NCBI GenBank assembly: GCA_001599975.1 | Contig: BCIO01000001.1 | Span: 5,143,631 to 5,207,630, forward strand | Source of the DNA: Cystobasidiopsis lactophilus | Lineage: Eukaryota; Basidiomycota; Agaricostilbomycetes; Agaricostilbales; Chionosphaeraceae | Length of the DNA stretch: 64,000 nt | Direction: 5' to 3' | Shown here: piece by piece, positions 33,080-44,630 of the stretch | How positions within the stretch are numbered: position 1 is the stretch's first letter | Layout: every line of letters starts with the position of its first letter | Notes under the pieces: model-generated | Told to the model about the DNA's origin: nothing | Seen by the model: the letters and a program-made list of their open reading frames with translations, nothing else | Database searches by the model: none | Translations under genes and position numbers: made by a program

Positions 33080-35732
33080 TTATGCGGAAGCGGGAGATGG
33101 GTTCGGAGAAGTGGTCGCCTGACTGAAAACGCCTTCGAAGAATGCTGCGGGTGTGGACTCAGCGTCGATTCAATGGGAAATATGCTTTTGTAAGACTTAC
33201 GAGAGCTGGTAGCGATGGCTTGCAGAGCCTTCCGGGACACTTCGTCGATCCGCTGAGCTTGGAGCATGCCAGCCATCAGGTCGGTGTCGCCGCTATTGAG
33301 GCCCTCCACCACCAGTTCCAGCTTGTTATAGAGGTCAGTCATTGCGGCCCAATGAGGCGATCGGTCTTCGGAGTAGCAGGTCGTGCGCAGACGAACGACA
33401 ACGTTGCGGATGCTGGCCAGGTCGAAAGAACTTGGAAGCGCAAGGCCCAGGCTTAGCATACCTGTTACCAGAACGGGATCAGTACTTCCGCGACAGAGCG
33501 AGCGTCGAAGCCTTACTTTGAACGGCTAGCCCAAGGCCGATCAATTGAAAGTCCACACAGAGGCCAGACGCGGGGAGGCCACGGTCTTCGTCCAGGGCAG
33601 CCTCGATCACTCCTTTGCTACACTGCATGACGATGTGAGCAGCGACGTGCTTGTCAGGGATTCGGAGGATTTCGTTCCCGTCCAGCAGGGGAGAGACTGG
33701 AGTGATTGCGTGAGTGAATTGGGTATCTGGAGAACCAAGCCCAGCACACTTACTGGCGTGATTGTAGATGAGCATTCGTGCCATGTGGTACGCCGTTAAA
33801 AAGTATGTCGCGCTGTAAAGCAATGAGACCAGCCTCCTTGCTGCAGAGAGCAAAGAACACAAAGACGCACTCTTTGTTCTTGAATGGGCTGTCTGGTGCT
33901 TGAGACCACTTGGTCCACCAGTGGTCAAGCTGCTCGGAAAACGTGGGCACCAATTTCCACGCATCTTCGGACGCGTATCGCAAGGCGGCATCGGCTTGCG
34001 TCAAGAGCGACACCAGTTCCCAGTGTAGCGCGAGGCAAGAGTCTAAGTCTTGATCGCTGAAGGCGGAGGAGCGGATAATTTCCGATTGCTGTATCATGAG
34101 GACCGAATCGTGGCGTATGAGTGGGGGCTGACGGTAGAGGAGCGAAAGCCTAAGGCAAGGGTCAGACAATCTTGATCCACTGTAGATCAAAATCAGGACG
34201 TACAAGTTGGCGTATAGGTGTACTACCAGCCAAACACGTCCGCGTGAAACGAGCGCCGCTTCATCCGCGTGACCTCGGAGGGTAGGGTCGGTGAGTTTGA
34301 CGAAGATGGTGTGCAGACCGGCGTGGTAGGCGAGGCTGTCGTCCGGTGAGCTTGCTTGCTCGTGCCGAGACACAGAGCCGCACTGACCTGACAATGTTGC
34401 CGATCAAGCTGGGCATGGACCAGTGGATGCAGAGAATGAGCAGCCCTTTCAAGTCACCCAGCGTTGTAGCCGAATTCGACAGTTCGTCGACGAACAGGAT
34501 GGCTTGCGCCATCTGCTTGGCGGCGGCAAACAGGGTTGTGGCCTCGCGATAATCTTGCACCGAATGAGCGCCCACCGAAAGGATGGCGGCAAACAACAGA
34601 GGCGAGTTCTGTCTCGTGTCGTGAAGCATCTCAATCTCATCGATCACTGCAAGCCAATCTCATGCTTAGTGGTGGTCATCCACCTCAGTGGGACGTATGC
34701 GTACTTCCGATTTGGTGAACACCACATGCGTGGAAGCGTTCCCAGTATCGTTGCGCTTGCTTCCGATCAATCAAGCCGAGGTAAAGCACGTCAGCGGTGT
34801 TCGTGATCGGCCAGTCCATCATTTCCGGTCTGTATCGGTCTGGGCGGGCGTTGGGCAAATGGGCCAGGCCATTCAAGCGCTCTTCGGCCGGGTTGACGAG
34901 GTAGTTGCTGGCGATAGATTCTTCCAGCTGCACCAGTTCCAGCATTGCATCCTTGTGGTGCATACGGTCCTGCGGCGGTGTGGCACGATTGCGCTCTGCC
35001 TCCAGCTGGATGATGCGTTGCTCCAGGGTCGCGGCGCGCCCCGAAAGCGAGGTCTCCTTGCGCCCCTTGGTTTTGGGAGGGTTGTGGACATAATTCTGTG
35101 AGGAGCAAAGACGTCAGTGATGTTCGAGGAGTGGGCAGCAACGCCACCAGCTCCAAGAGCCTGAGCCAGAACGAAGCCCGATGCGACGAAGTAGGACAGG
35201 CGGAAACCTACGCATTCGTGCCCGCCCCTTCGACATCGTTCGCACTAGACGGCAGATAAAAACCAGACGGCAAAGGGGCGTGAGAGCTCTGGCTTACCGG
35301 CTGGCCACCGGTGCACTTCATCTTCTGTTGCCGACATCTGCAGAGGGCAGGCATCGACATCTGGGACTTTTTTAAGGCAAAGCAGAAAACGCACGTCGTG
35401 CATGCTAATATCGTCCTCAAGCCTGGTCCGCCGGAGACACCAGGGCTGGCGGTTGCCGCAGGGCTTGCGCTGCCTAGTTCGGCATCGGCGAGATAGTAGG
35501 CGCGACCTTCATCTGCTATTGCGTCGTTCGGGGTGAGGCTCCCCTCCCAGGAGGGAGGAAGCGACGACGACAGGATGGAAACCGGCTTCCAGCTTCCGGG
35601 TCCGATGGGTGCTCGATCAGTGGTCCTCGCCGTTCCCCGTCCTTTGGAGCCCAGTTGGTCCCTTAGGTCGTAAGGGAGAAAGAATGCAGGACCGAGAAAG
35701 AGCGAAAAAGTCGCCGTCGACGGAACCGGCAT
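33080..35732 (-). CDS. Zn2Cys6 transcription factor with fungal_trans domain (5' end uncertain)
   Basis: The zinc cluster is built from three exons: ACT|TCRQQKMKC (exon ending at 35395, then 35337-35298) and CERCRRGGHEC (35244-35212), giving Cx2Cx6Cx5Cx2Cx6C. A basic linker (PPKTKGRK) and a short coiled coil (LEQRIIQLEAERN) follow in 35095-34705. Seven more exons (34646-34388, 34335-34204, 34149-33871, 33812-33754, 33696-33517, 33461-33201, 33144-33080) close in phase and carry the middle homology region (NSPLLFAAILSVGAHS, LLYRQPPLIRH, FLTAYHMARMLIYNH). It should be a nuclear DNA-binding regulator; its target is unknown. The start lies upstream of 35395 and is not fixed. In-frame ATGs lie at 35732, 35747 and 35897. 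Confidence 0.82.
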
Positions 35733-35897
35733 CCGGGTGGTGGACATCTGGTCTGCACTCCAGGCGCAGGAACGACGTCCGCAGATTGTATTTGACCCGA
35801 GCCGGGCCGAACCGCAGACAATTTTAGCGGTGGGAACTCTGGGAACTGCGGCAAAGCCGATCTGCGGTTCCCCTGCCTGCACTCCCGGCGCAGACAC

Positions 35898-36782
35898 GCT
35901 TTCCTCCTGTGGGAGGGTTCATCATATGGAAGAGATTTTTAGGGAGGGAAAATGGTTTCGGAAGCCCTAATGCCGTTCAGGAAGCGTATGTATCAATGCC
36001 TGTGGAATATGCCAGACAGTTCCTACAGAAGCTGGCTTACAGAACGCTTATGGCACAAGCCAAGGCGAAGGTCATCAATGGTACGGGCAGCGTACAGTCC
36101 GCGTTGGCAGACCGATTCTCCTAAATTCCCTGAGGTTGAACTGTAGTCGCCTTCGATTGATGACCTAGAGCAGCGCGTACGAATCAGGGGGCACCAAGTG
36201 CTCGCCCAAGGAATCCATTCCGTCTTGAGGATGTTGAGGACCGCACTACCGCCACTGCTCTTCTAGTCGAGATGCCAGGGCCGCTGCTTTAACCGTCTCC
36301 GCGTTAATAGTGACTCTGGTCAGTGCGGTGGACTGACCATGAAGCGGACTCGGTGGGCTTGAGGATTCGCCACTTCCGCGGCTCAGGGGACGTACCTCTG
36401 AAGTAAGTTCATGAACTGAACAATGATCAACCCCATTGGGCAATGTGTTGGGACCCCAGAGTCCGAGGCGCAAAGCGCTCAGACACCATTGAAGGAGTTG
36501 AAGGAATCCATGTTTGAGAAGATCCTGCACCCGGCCTTCCAGACACGCAAGAACATGGTTCCACCAACTTAGAACATCAACGAGAAGCGTCCTCCAAACA
36601 CAGTCAAGACTTCAGGCTGTGGAGTGCTCGAAGCCCAATCTCGGACGGTCAAAGACGAGGAACGCGCAGAAGCAGCTCGGTCCCGGCTTGCATGTCCACA
36701 ATAGCATCGGAATCACGTCCTTGGGAAGTCCACTGCACATCAACCAAGGAGGAAGTGGGCGTTGGAGCGCAACAGCGATTTC
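35898..36782. other. Gene-poor stretch, about 880 bp
   Basis: This lies upstream of the Zn2Cys6 gene and before the NDUFAF3-like gene. It is richer in A+T than its neighbours. A 72-codon frame at 35909-36124 has no family signal. The stretch may be a shared divergent promoter. I see nothing else. Confidence 0.45.
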
Positions 36783-37464
36783 ATGAGCTTTTTGGCGCGC
36801 CGCTGGCTGCACGCCTCTTCTGGTAGAAACCGCATCTTTGACGAGTCAGCCGTGTGCTCTTGGTCAGTCTCAAGCCATTGCTGATGGTGGCGCGCAGCTT
36901 TCGCAACGTCTTGGCCGATGCTCCTCGTCCGGCTGTCGAAGTGCTCTCGCTGACCGAGTCCGAGGGCTTCCGCTTCATCGATGGCCTGGTCATCCCGTCT
37001 GCTTGCGTTTTCTTTGACGGGTCGCTCTTTTTATGGAATACGCCGCCGAACCCAAGGGATCTGAGGTGGACCGACTGGAAGCCAGAGCACTTCAAGCTCT
37101 TTGAGGTCATCGCTCCAAAACCTGGTGAGGCCTGCCTTGGCCGCTCTGTTGATTCCGTGCAAAACTGAAGTGGTAGGGACAGAGATCTTGCTGGTCGGCA
37201 CGGGCAAGACGGTGTTGCCGCTGGCGCCGCAACTGAAAAAGTACCTGAACGCTCAAGGGATACAGGTCGATGTGCTCGATTCGGTTAGCCTTCGCTCTCA
37301 TATGATCTTATTGTCTGTGACTTTCCGCTGACACAAGCGTTGGTTCGGTCCAGTGGAATGCCTGCAGCACATACAACATGTTGGCCGAAGAGGGTCGGCG
37401 GGTGGCAGCAGCAGTGATCCCTTTGAGAGACGTGGACGCCAAGACAGGGTTACCACGCTCATAA
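36783..37464 (+). CDS. Mitochondrial complex I assembly factor (NDUFAF3-like, Mth938 domain)
   Basis: Four exons (36783-36853, 36898-37124, 37183-37283, 37354-37464) close in phase to 169 residues. The N-terminus (MSFLARRWLHASSGRNRIF) is a typical mitochondrial presequence. The Mth938-like fold is evident: GFRFIDGLVIPSACVFFDGSLFLWN, LFEVIAPKPEILLVGTGKTVLPL and the late block NACSTYNMLAEEGRRVAAAVIPL. This matches the NDUFAF3/C3orf60 family. That protein helps assemble the Q module of respiratory complex I, which implies the organism keeps complex I. It ends 17 bp from the end of the lipoate ligase gene on the other strand. Confidence 0.9.
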
Positions 37465-37481
37465 AACGTCAAAATGTACAA

Positions 37482-38930
37482 TCAAGCCATGCTCGATTTC
37501 AACCAGTCGACCACCTCTTTCCCATATTTCGATCCCTCGCTCTCCGCCCACTGAGAGGTCGCCTCTAACGACCCATATCTGTCGCCCTTGAGGGAATCGG
37601 AAAGCTGCCTGATCAAGATGGAGCTCTTGCGGTCGCAGGACTCGGTCTCGAATTGGCACGAGGTAATGAGCCCGTGCTTGGAAGTGATGTTGGCCGTCTG
37701 GTCGCGAGCTTAGTCTTTGGGGATGGTACAAATGGAAATTAAATGAACTCACCAGTGCTCCAGAGGTGAAGAACTTGGACAGCCGTATGGAGAATTCCGG
37801 CGTTTGCCCGAACTGCCAATCCCAGCACTGGACATCCGGTCAACTCTGCCTTCCTGATCGGCGAAAGAGAACACACAGCAAGCTCTTTAGCTCCTTCTTC
37901 CACTGCTTCTATCCCTCCCAGATCGCTTTGTTCCAGAAACTGCCAGCGAAGGCAAGTAAGCGCTGAGGTGGTGCTTCCAAACGAAGACTTGAGCTGACCT
38001 CTGGTGTCTCATTTAGACTGTATGCTTCTGAAAACTCCTGGGCGACGCCATCGCAGAACGAGTCGTGGTCGATCAAGCTGCTCCACTCTTCCAGGTTGCG
38101 AACGGGCGAGGAAACGGACGGGATGGATTTAGAGAGGATGCGCTTCTGCATTGATGCGATTTTAAATCAAGTTTCAGCTGCAATACGAAAGAGAGGACGG
38201 GGTTAGGACGAACGTTGGGCCTGAGAACGCCCTTGAGGTTCTCGATGTGGGCGTCGATCAGCATTGTGCCGTGGTGGTACGCTCTGTTATTGGACAACTT
38301 GAATGCTGAGCCAGACACGTACTCTTATTGAGTTAAGTTTGTGGAAGCAAGGGTTAACCAAGGAAGAGAGGACTCATCTTGAAATTCTCGACGCAAATGT
38401 CATGGCGCTCGTTGACATAGGCCGGGATTTTCAACTTGCGCAACGCACGCGAGATCAAAGAAGCGCGCGTCTTGCGGTCAAAGGCAGAGCGAGGCGAGAA
38501 GATGCAGTAGTTGGTGTTGCCGAGGTCCTGCCGCGTTGCCTTCAGTTGGACTCTGGACACAGAACACAAGGAAAGCTCACATGGTAGACGGTCCCGCCTC
38601 CTGATCTTCGACGAACAAAAGGCATTTTGAGGTCAGACAGCTTGCGGAGGTTGATTTCCTGCCATGGGTTCTGCTCTCCCTTATTCTTTTGAGCCTTGCC
38701 CTCCTTGATGTCTTGAAGACAGACCTGGTTGCGGCCAATGATTACGCAAGGAGCATTTCTATAGAGCAACAGGACAGCAGGCGCCTTGTGGTTCTTGAAC
38801 AGCCTGCAGCGCCGATTCAGCCAAAGAAAGCGGCATCGAGCAGGGCGGCGAACCAGTCCTCGAAAGCCAGGTTCAAGTGCGGATCATGAGCTCTGGAGAT
38901 GAAGATGTGTCTCGAGAGCCATTTGGACAT
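37482..38930 (-). CDS. Lipoate-protein ligase A family, mitochondrial
   Basis: Nine exons (38930-38854, 38803-38725, 38673-38581, 38527-38374, 38323-38214, 38145-37999, 37939-37877, 37827-37753, 37697-37482) close in phase to 337 residues. LplA signature blocks are HLNLAFEDW, PCVIIGRNQNPWQEINL, VRRRSGGGTVYHDLGNTNYC, VNERHDICV, SGSAFKLSNNRAYHHGTML, the lysine-region successor SPVRNLEEW, and WDWQFGQTPEFS. It should attach lipoate to mitochondrial 2-oxoacid dehydrogenases and the glycine cleavage H protein. Intron 2 (38724-38674) is 51 nt with no stop, so retention would add 17 residues at IGRNQ|QNPW. The donor of intron 4 is unusual (gtcctc, next to an atgagt...gtac alternative). Confidence 0.9.
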
Positions 38931-39323
38931 CGATGCTAGCCCGCTTTCAACCAGCCTCTGCTAGACTGCGCCGGCCGTTCGTTCTCAAGCTTTCACGTCC
39001 AACCTCAAGCCATGGCCCCACGTGGATGATGGCTGACTGATGGCTGCTTCTTTCGTATATAGGACTAACTGCTTGAACGAGATGATGACCGAAGCGGCCG
39101 AATCAGGTTTGCCCAGCCGATGCGTCTGGACGTTACGGCGGTGGCGGGAAACGCAGTGCGACGATTGTCAGCGATTGCATAACCTGGCGGACGGCTATAG
39201 AGTCATGGTAGGATCAGGCTCTTCTACGCCCTACCAGCCCCGCCAAAGTCCTCCGGAACTTAAAGATTGTGCTGCGCGTTCCGTTTCTGATTCTCGCGGT
39301 ATCTATCGGCAGGGCAAGAGTTT

Positions 39324-39515
39324 TCAGTGACGCTTTACAGTCGAAGACGCTTTACAGTTGAAGGGAATGTAATTCGGGGCACCTTTGTATTTAGGGTCCG
39401 CCGGACGATTAGGATCACCGCCTTCTTCGCCAAGGCCGCATCCAAATTTGTCTGCGTACATCGAAGCCTGAGGACTGAGTTGATACGCAGCACCTCGAAC
39501 GGAAAAGGCACACAA
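39324..39515 (-). CDS. Possible remnant or missed exon, unknown
   Basis: A 63-codon minus-strand frame lacking an ATG reads AAYQLSPQASMYADKFGCGL then GDPNRPADPKYKGAPNYIPF. Its composition looks like a real protein rather than chance. An upstream frame 39666-39490 (MRPLNAARQKVLL...) could supply a leader, but I found no clean splice join. It could be a remnant, a missed exon or chance. Confidence 0.25.
   Translation of the reverse strand: MCAFSVRGAAYQLSPQASMYADKFGCGLGEEGGDPNRPADPKYKGAPNYIPFNCKASSTVKRH
39329..39362 (+). repeat. Two-copy 17-bp direct repeat
   Basis: GACGCTTTACAGTCGAA is followed directly by GACGCTTTACAGTTGAA (one mismatch). It overlaps the end of the unexplained minus-strand frame. 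Confidence 0.85.
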
Positions 39516-40650
39516 TCACAGTCGACGCCAGCCAGGAGGCAAGGGCGGCAGCATCTGCAAGCGGCAATCGTCTGGCCAAGGTGCACTTGGCAAGCGACAT
39601 CGTCGGCGCCAGCTTGACAATGTTAGGCAGTAAAACCTTTTGTCTGGCTGCATTCAGAGGGCGCAAAGAGGCATGTCGTCGGGAGAGCTTCGCTCCTGAT
39701 GGTACAGGGTCCTCTTACCGAACTCAGCAGGTTGGCGGGCGCCCGCCTCCCCTGGGTCACCAAAGATGGAAGTACCGTAAGCACAGCGCGAGAGCACCCA
39801 GCTCTCAATAAAGACGCTCGCGATTCGCGCTTGGGCTCGTTGCGCTTGGGCTGGCCCCTCTCGCTGGCATCATGTCAGGATCGCCTGTCAGAGTCGGTGC
39901 AAAAACCACGCACGCTTTTGAGTTGAGCGGAAATCCGTGCTTGACCATTGATTGAGGGTCGACAGAAAGATTCGGCTCCAGTGGCAAACTAGCTCTGTTC
40001 GTGGCGAACGAACGATGGCAGTGAGCACAAAACGGACGACTTCGAAGGACCTTGTTTCGTAGAAAGCCCTCACCAAAAATAGGACTACGAACTAGGCCCG
40101 TGTCAACTGGTGGAAGCAAGCGCAAAACGAACAAGGACAGGGTGGTTGGATTCGTAGCGTCCAAGTCCGGATACAGAATGCATCATCTGAGTATATTTTG
40201 GCCACAAACACGGGAGCGCCGTCTTGGTCGCTTCAGACGAAGGAAGAACGGCCGAGGATATCTAGTGGCAAATTGCAGTGGCCGCCTAAGACCCAGAAGC
40301 AATCACGTCTCGCAGCCAGGCGGACGCAAGTCCTTCGACATGGAGAACAGCATAGGGCGTTATGCAACTCTCAAACAAACGATAGAGAACAGCATGGAGA
40401 TCTCAGGCAGCAACAGCAATCCAGGCAGTCGACGTCCGGCTCCAACCGAAGTCCGAGCGAAGGGCAATGAGTTGTCGTTTTCCCGCCGGACCCAGTCTCG
40501 CGACCGGCGCCTCTGGCCAACGATCCCAAACCTGATCATCAGACACTGAACACGATCCAAGCAGCCCATCGCCAAGACCACAACTTGGCGAGGGCGGAGT
40601 CTTTCAACTGGCGGCTGTCTCGCGCATTTTTGGACAACGATACGGCCAGG

Positions 40651-43148
40651 ATGTTGAGCTTGTTCAGTCGCAGCAGCAACAAGGACAAGAACAAGGGCGG
40701 GAGCCAACGGGGCAGCCCAGACAAGGCAGAGCATGCCAACAAAAGCGCGTCGCCGGTGGACGAGGAGAACTCGCCGCCGTCTCAAGAAGCGGCTGCTACT
40801 GGCTCCCCGCCCAGGCATGGGTCTCGACGTGCGACGTCTGTGGTCGCCACTCGAACGGCCGAGCCCCCACCACCACCACCAGCATCCTCGCTTGGCCCAG
40901 CAGTAGTAGCAGCCGCTGCCGGTCGAGCGTCCGTGGGCCGCAAAGGACCTTCCAGCCGCCCGCCGCCGCGTAATTCCACGGCAACAGCAGCCACCACGAG
41001 CAGCGCTGTTCCGGCCGACGTCGAGGACTCAGAGTTGTCAGAGGACGAAGCTGCCGCCATTGCAGCAGCGGCAGCCAAGCTCAAGCCGGCATCTGCGCGC
41101 AAATCGGCGGCCCGCAAGACGCAGGCGGCGCCTCATTTTAAGCTGACCTCATCTGCCGACGAAGGCGACACCGAGTCTGATTATGAAGCCAACAAGCATA
41201 ACAAGGAGACAGAGGACGAGGACGAAAAACCGGCCATCAAGAAGCTCAGGATGGGCCCTCCCCGAGCTGCCGCTCCGGCTGTGGCCGCCTCATCGCCGCG
41301 CAAACACATGATCAAGAAGTCCGTCATTGCGGCCCGCGGACCTATAGCCATGGCCCCGCCCATTCGCCGCCAGGCGTCTAAGTCGGCCTACAAGGGCGCC
41401 AGCAAAAAGACGGGCAAGTCTCTGGTGGAGGACGGCGAGCAGGCCACCTACATCAAGAGTGAGTGTCCACTCTTCCTTTATTAGAGATGGTATGGTCTCA
41501 GGGAGTCGACGGAATCTCAGTCCAGCTTCTGCCGGAGAAAAAGGGCGGCAAGGGCGAGATCCTCGACATCCAGGTCGGCGACTCGGTTATCATCAACGGC
41601 AAGGCCTACGATGCCAAAGCCACCGACTCGTACGACCTCGCAGAGGATATGCCGTGCATTGCCCAATCTTTCACCCTAGTGACTTTGGCACTGAACATCG
41701 TGGCGGCACTCGCAGGTACTGGATCGGCACCGTGCTTAAAATCAACCGGTCCGGCGGCCCCAACCAGCTCCGTTACAATGGCGACCTGGACCAGAGTGCC
41801 CACATCGACGTGCGCTGGTACTTCAATCTCGAGGAATTGCGCTTCTACGGTCTGTGAGTGATACACACCTTCTCATGAGTGATTTGTCTCATGCCTTCCT
41901 GATACATCTCACAGAAATCACCCGAAAATCCAATCCGAGACGTTCTTCGTGAGTTTGGAGAGGGAGGGCTTTTCCGCTGGCCGAACTGAATTCCTTCCCT
42001 TTGCCGTTCACAGTTCGGCAACAAAGAGATCTTCTGGAGCGACTACACCCAAGACGTGCCCTCCGTTCCAGTGGGCGCTATCTGTGGTTGGTTGCCTTGT
42101 CACTCGTATCAACTTGGCCACAAGTTGATGTTTTGCGTGTCAATGTCACAGGCAAGGCGACCATCCTGCGCTACGATGACGACGCCAGCCCGGGCGATCC
42201 CTTCCTGTTCGCGACCACCGAGGGAGAGAACCAGATCGCGTCCTACAGCTCGACCCGGGAGAAGCGCTCGCCGGACTTTGAGGACGAGCGGATCGCCAAC
42301 ATGGCGGAGACCGCGCAGGTCGGCATGGGCAGCTGGGCCGACGACGAGCACATCTTCTACTACCGTGCTCAATTCAAGGGCCTGGGCAAGAATTGGAAGC
42401 GCGCTCTCAAGGATTTTGTGCGTCGTGCTCTCTCCCATTTGCTGATTTCAGCTGAGCGCCGGCCACCTCGTGCAGAACGAGACCACTATCAAATCCAACA
42501 ACAGACCAGCCCGCCTGCACCGGCACTGCATTTGCAAGAAGCCCTACGATCCGTCCCACATCATGCAGCAGTGCGCTTCCGGCACCTGCAACGGCAAGTG
42601 GTACCACCTCGACTGCCTCAAGGGCGCTCAAGCCACCGTGGCCCGCGACCTCGAGCGCCCGAAGGTCAACGGCCTGCCCTCGTTCAAGCCAGACTTTCTT
42701 GTTCGTCCTTGCCATTCTCAAGTCGGAAAGGTCAATCTGACCTGTGTTCTCCGTGAACGAACAGGATCAAGACGTGTGGGATTGGACCCAAAGCCCGATC
42801 ATCCGCGGTGGCCCGCACGGCTTGACGGGAAACCAGCTGCCTATCAACCTGATCCGCGAAAAAGTCAAGGAGTTGCTCACCTCACGCGACGGCAAGCGCG
42901 AGCTCAAGAACGCCGCCCCTGGTGACCTGTTTGAGGAAGACGAGTGGACCGACGCGTCCGCCGCCGCCGTTCAGCGCTACGCCGGCCGCGAGCCAAAGAC
43001 CGACCAGGATCTTAACAACGAGCTCGACGAGCTCAACGCCGAGGACGCAGCCGAGCTTTACTGCCCTACGTGCGTCTTGCCTTTTTCTCCTCTCTTTGGC
43101 CTCAAAGCTCATCCCGTCGGTGTGAATAGTTGCGGAGTTTCCATCTGA
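40651..43148 (+). CDS. BAH-PHD chromatin reader protein
   Basis: Nine exons (40651-41458, 41506-41653, 41716-41853, 41915-41948, 42014-42086, 42152-42417, 42452-42700, 42765-43069, 43130-43148) close in phase to 679 residues. The first 270 residues are disordered, Ser/Ala/Pro- and Lys-rich. A BAH domain follows (IQVGDSVIINGKAYD, YWIGTVLKINRSG, VRWYFNLEELRF, FGNKEIFWSDYTQDVPS). The PHD finger begins near residue 515: HCICKKPYDPSHIMQQC, CNGKWYHLDC. Its last zinc pair, YCPTC, comes only at the C-terminus about 125 residues later, just before the stop. BAH-PHD proteins bind modified histone tails, often to silence genes. The start is the first in-frame ATG after a stop-free upstream run, so a 5' exon cannot be excluded. 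Confidence 0.85.
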
Positions 43149-43500
43149 ACTACATCCAGCCAGGCTTTTTTAGTTTGTCGCCAAATTCTCTTCGCTGTTT
43201 CAATACACTTTATCTCTTCTGTTGAATGGTTGCTCTTCACTACCGGTCGGCACTTGGAAACTGTTGTAATATGGACCTTACAGAAAACCCATTGAAAGAG
43301 TCGCTTAGGGCGATTATCGCCACACTGAGAACTGATTCGCTCCTTCGTGAAAGCCGAAACACTTTTGAGATTTCAAATGGGCAAAGATGTAGCCTGTCCA
43401 TCTCCTCTGTGGCCATTGAGCCCAATTTTCGGAGCGGAAAGCCGCGCAGGCGGCGTTGCAGGGGTCTTAAAGCGAAAAAAGTCGAGGTGAGGATGTCAGT
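43149..43500. other. Intergenic, convergent 3' ends
   Basis: 352 bp between the BAH-PHD and clathrin light chain ends. A 92-codon frame at 43226-43504 has no family signal. I see nothing else. Confidence 0.5.
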
Positions 43501-44630
43501 CTAATACCCAGCCGCTGTGGGCAGCGTGTTCGCCTATGATCAGCGCATGGACATCGATACAGTTTGAGGGCACAAGCCTCACCTCCTGGGGCGGTCTCGC
43601 CCTCGCGTTTCAAGGCGAGGAAGAGCTCCTTCATGCGGGCTAGGTCTTTGGTCGAGCGCGTATTGGTCTTGGACCGCGAGTCTTGGAGATCGCACAGGTC
43701 GGCGATGCGCTGCCAGGTGGTGCCCTGGGCCAGTGCGTCGGTGCGCTTGTTCAAGAAGTTGGCTTCCTCCTCCCTGTTTGCATTCACTCTCAATATGTAT
43801 TCCCTTGGAATGACGGTGAAGGGAAGACAAACTTGTTCTTGGCTATTTGGCGCTCCTTTTTGGAGTTGTACTCGGCGTAAAAGTCGTCAATCGCCTTCTC
43901 GGCCTTTGCGATGGTCTCCTCCTTCTTGTCCTGCGCCACCGCGTCCCGCTCCTTGATCTCTCCCGCTTGCTTCTCCTTCCAGGCTCTGTGTATCGCAGAT
44001 CAGATTGTAACCATGATCAGTTGGTTGGGAAAGTAAGCAACGCACTTTACGGCGTCTGATTCGGGTTCAGCAGCGAGCGCGGGTTGGAAGATGGCCGGTT
44101 GCGGCTGGGCGTACGGTGATGCTCCATAACCATTCTGTGTGTTACCTGACATCGTCAAGTCCAGATGGACTAGGGGCAAGAGGAAGGGCCACGCACAGTG
44201 AACGCAGCTGCCGGGGCTTCCTGCTTGACCTCGACCTCTGGGAAGGACCGCTCGAAGGCGGAAAGCTCGTCGTGAGCGGTGACGGAGACGTGGCCGTTGC
44301 TGGCGCTGCTGGGAGCGGCGGCGGGCGGAGGGGGCGTGTCCTCGCGGTCCAAGGCTGAAATGTCAAAGCGGGCTCCCGAATCCGCCCTCGTCGGCGACAC
44401 CAGCGCGGGGCCATCGACGAGCGAGGGCGCAGCTGGGAACGCAGCCGCGTCGTCGCCCAACGCCGCCCGCTCGCGCGCCAGGAACGAGTCGACGTCCTCC
44501 GCTCCTCCTGCGCCCGTGCTGCCGCCGCCAAAAGCTCCAAAGCCGTCGTCGTCGAGCTGCTCGTGGCCATTGTCAGCGTGTGTTTCGCTTGGAATAAGGA
44601 CAACCAGCGCACCTCGGGGAACTGGGACAT
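43501..44630 (-). CDS. CLC1: Clathrin light chain
   Basis: Six exons (44630-44613, 44559-44197, 44134-44046, 43985-43833, 43773-43583, 43514-43501) close in phase to 275 residues. The first exon codes only MSQFPE, then QLDDDGFGAFGG and the family block DVDSFLARERAALGDD. The C-terminal half is the heavy-chain-binding helix (KAWKEKQAGEIKERDAVAQ, KAIDDFYAEYNSKKERQIAK), then TTWQRIADLCDL and the ending APGAAGY, typical of fungal clathrin light chains. It coats endocytic and trans-Golgi vesicles. The 14-nt last exon is supported by that conserved ending. Confidence 0.93.

Larger units (their letters stand above)
38931..40650. other. Longest stretch without a firm gene, about 1.7 kb
   Basis: This lies between the lipoate ligase start (-) and the BAH-PHD start (+). 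It contains an Arg-rich open frame at 40052-40549 and several short frames, none with a family signal. One compositionally protein-like frame on the minus strand (39324-39515) is listed separately, as is a 17-bp direct repeat at 39329. Confidence 0.4.

Noticed and set aside
35909-36124. 72-codon frame (WKRFLGRENGFGSPN...) as a possible mobile-element piece
   Set aside because: No terminal repeats, no recognisable transposase or other motif, and no second copy in the window.
40052-40549. 165-codon Arg-rich frame upstream of the BAH-PHD gene
   Set aside because: No homology signal, and its composition is typical of non-coding sequence read in a GC-rich frame. Kept only as intergenic.
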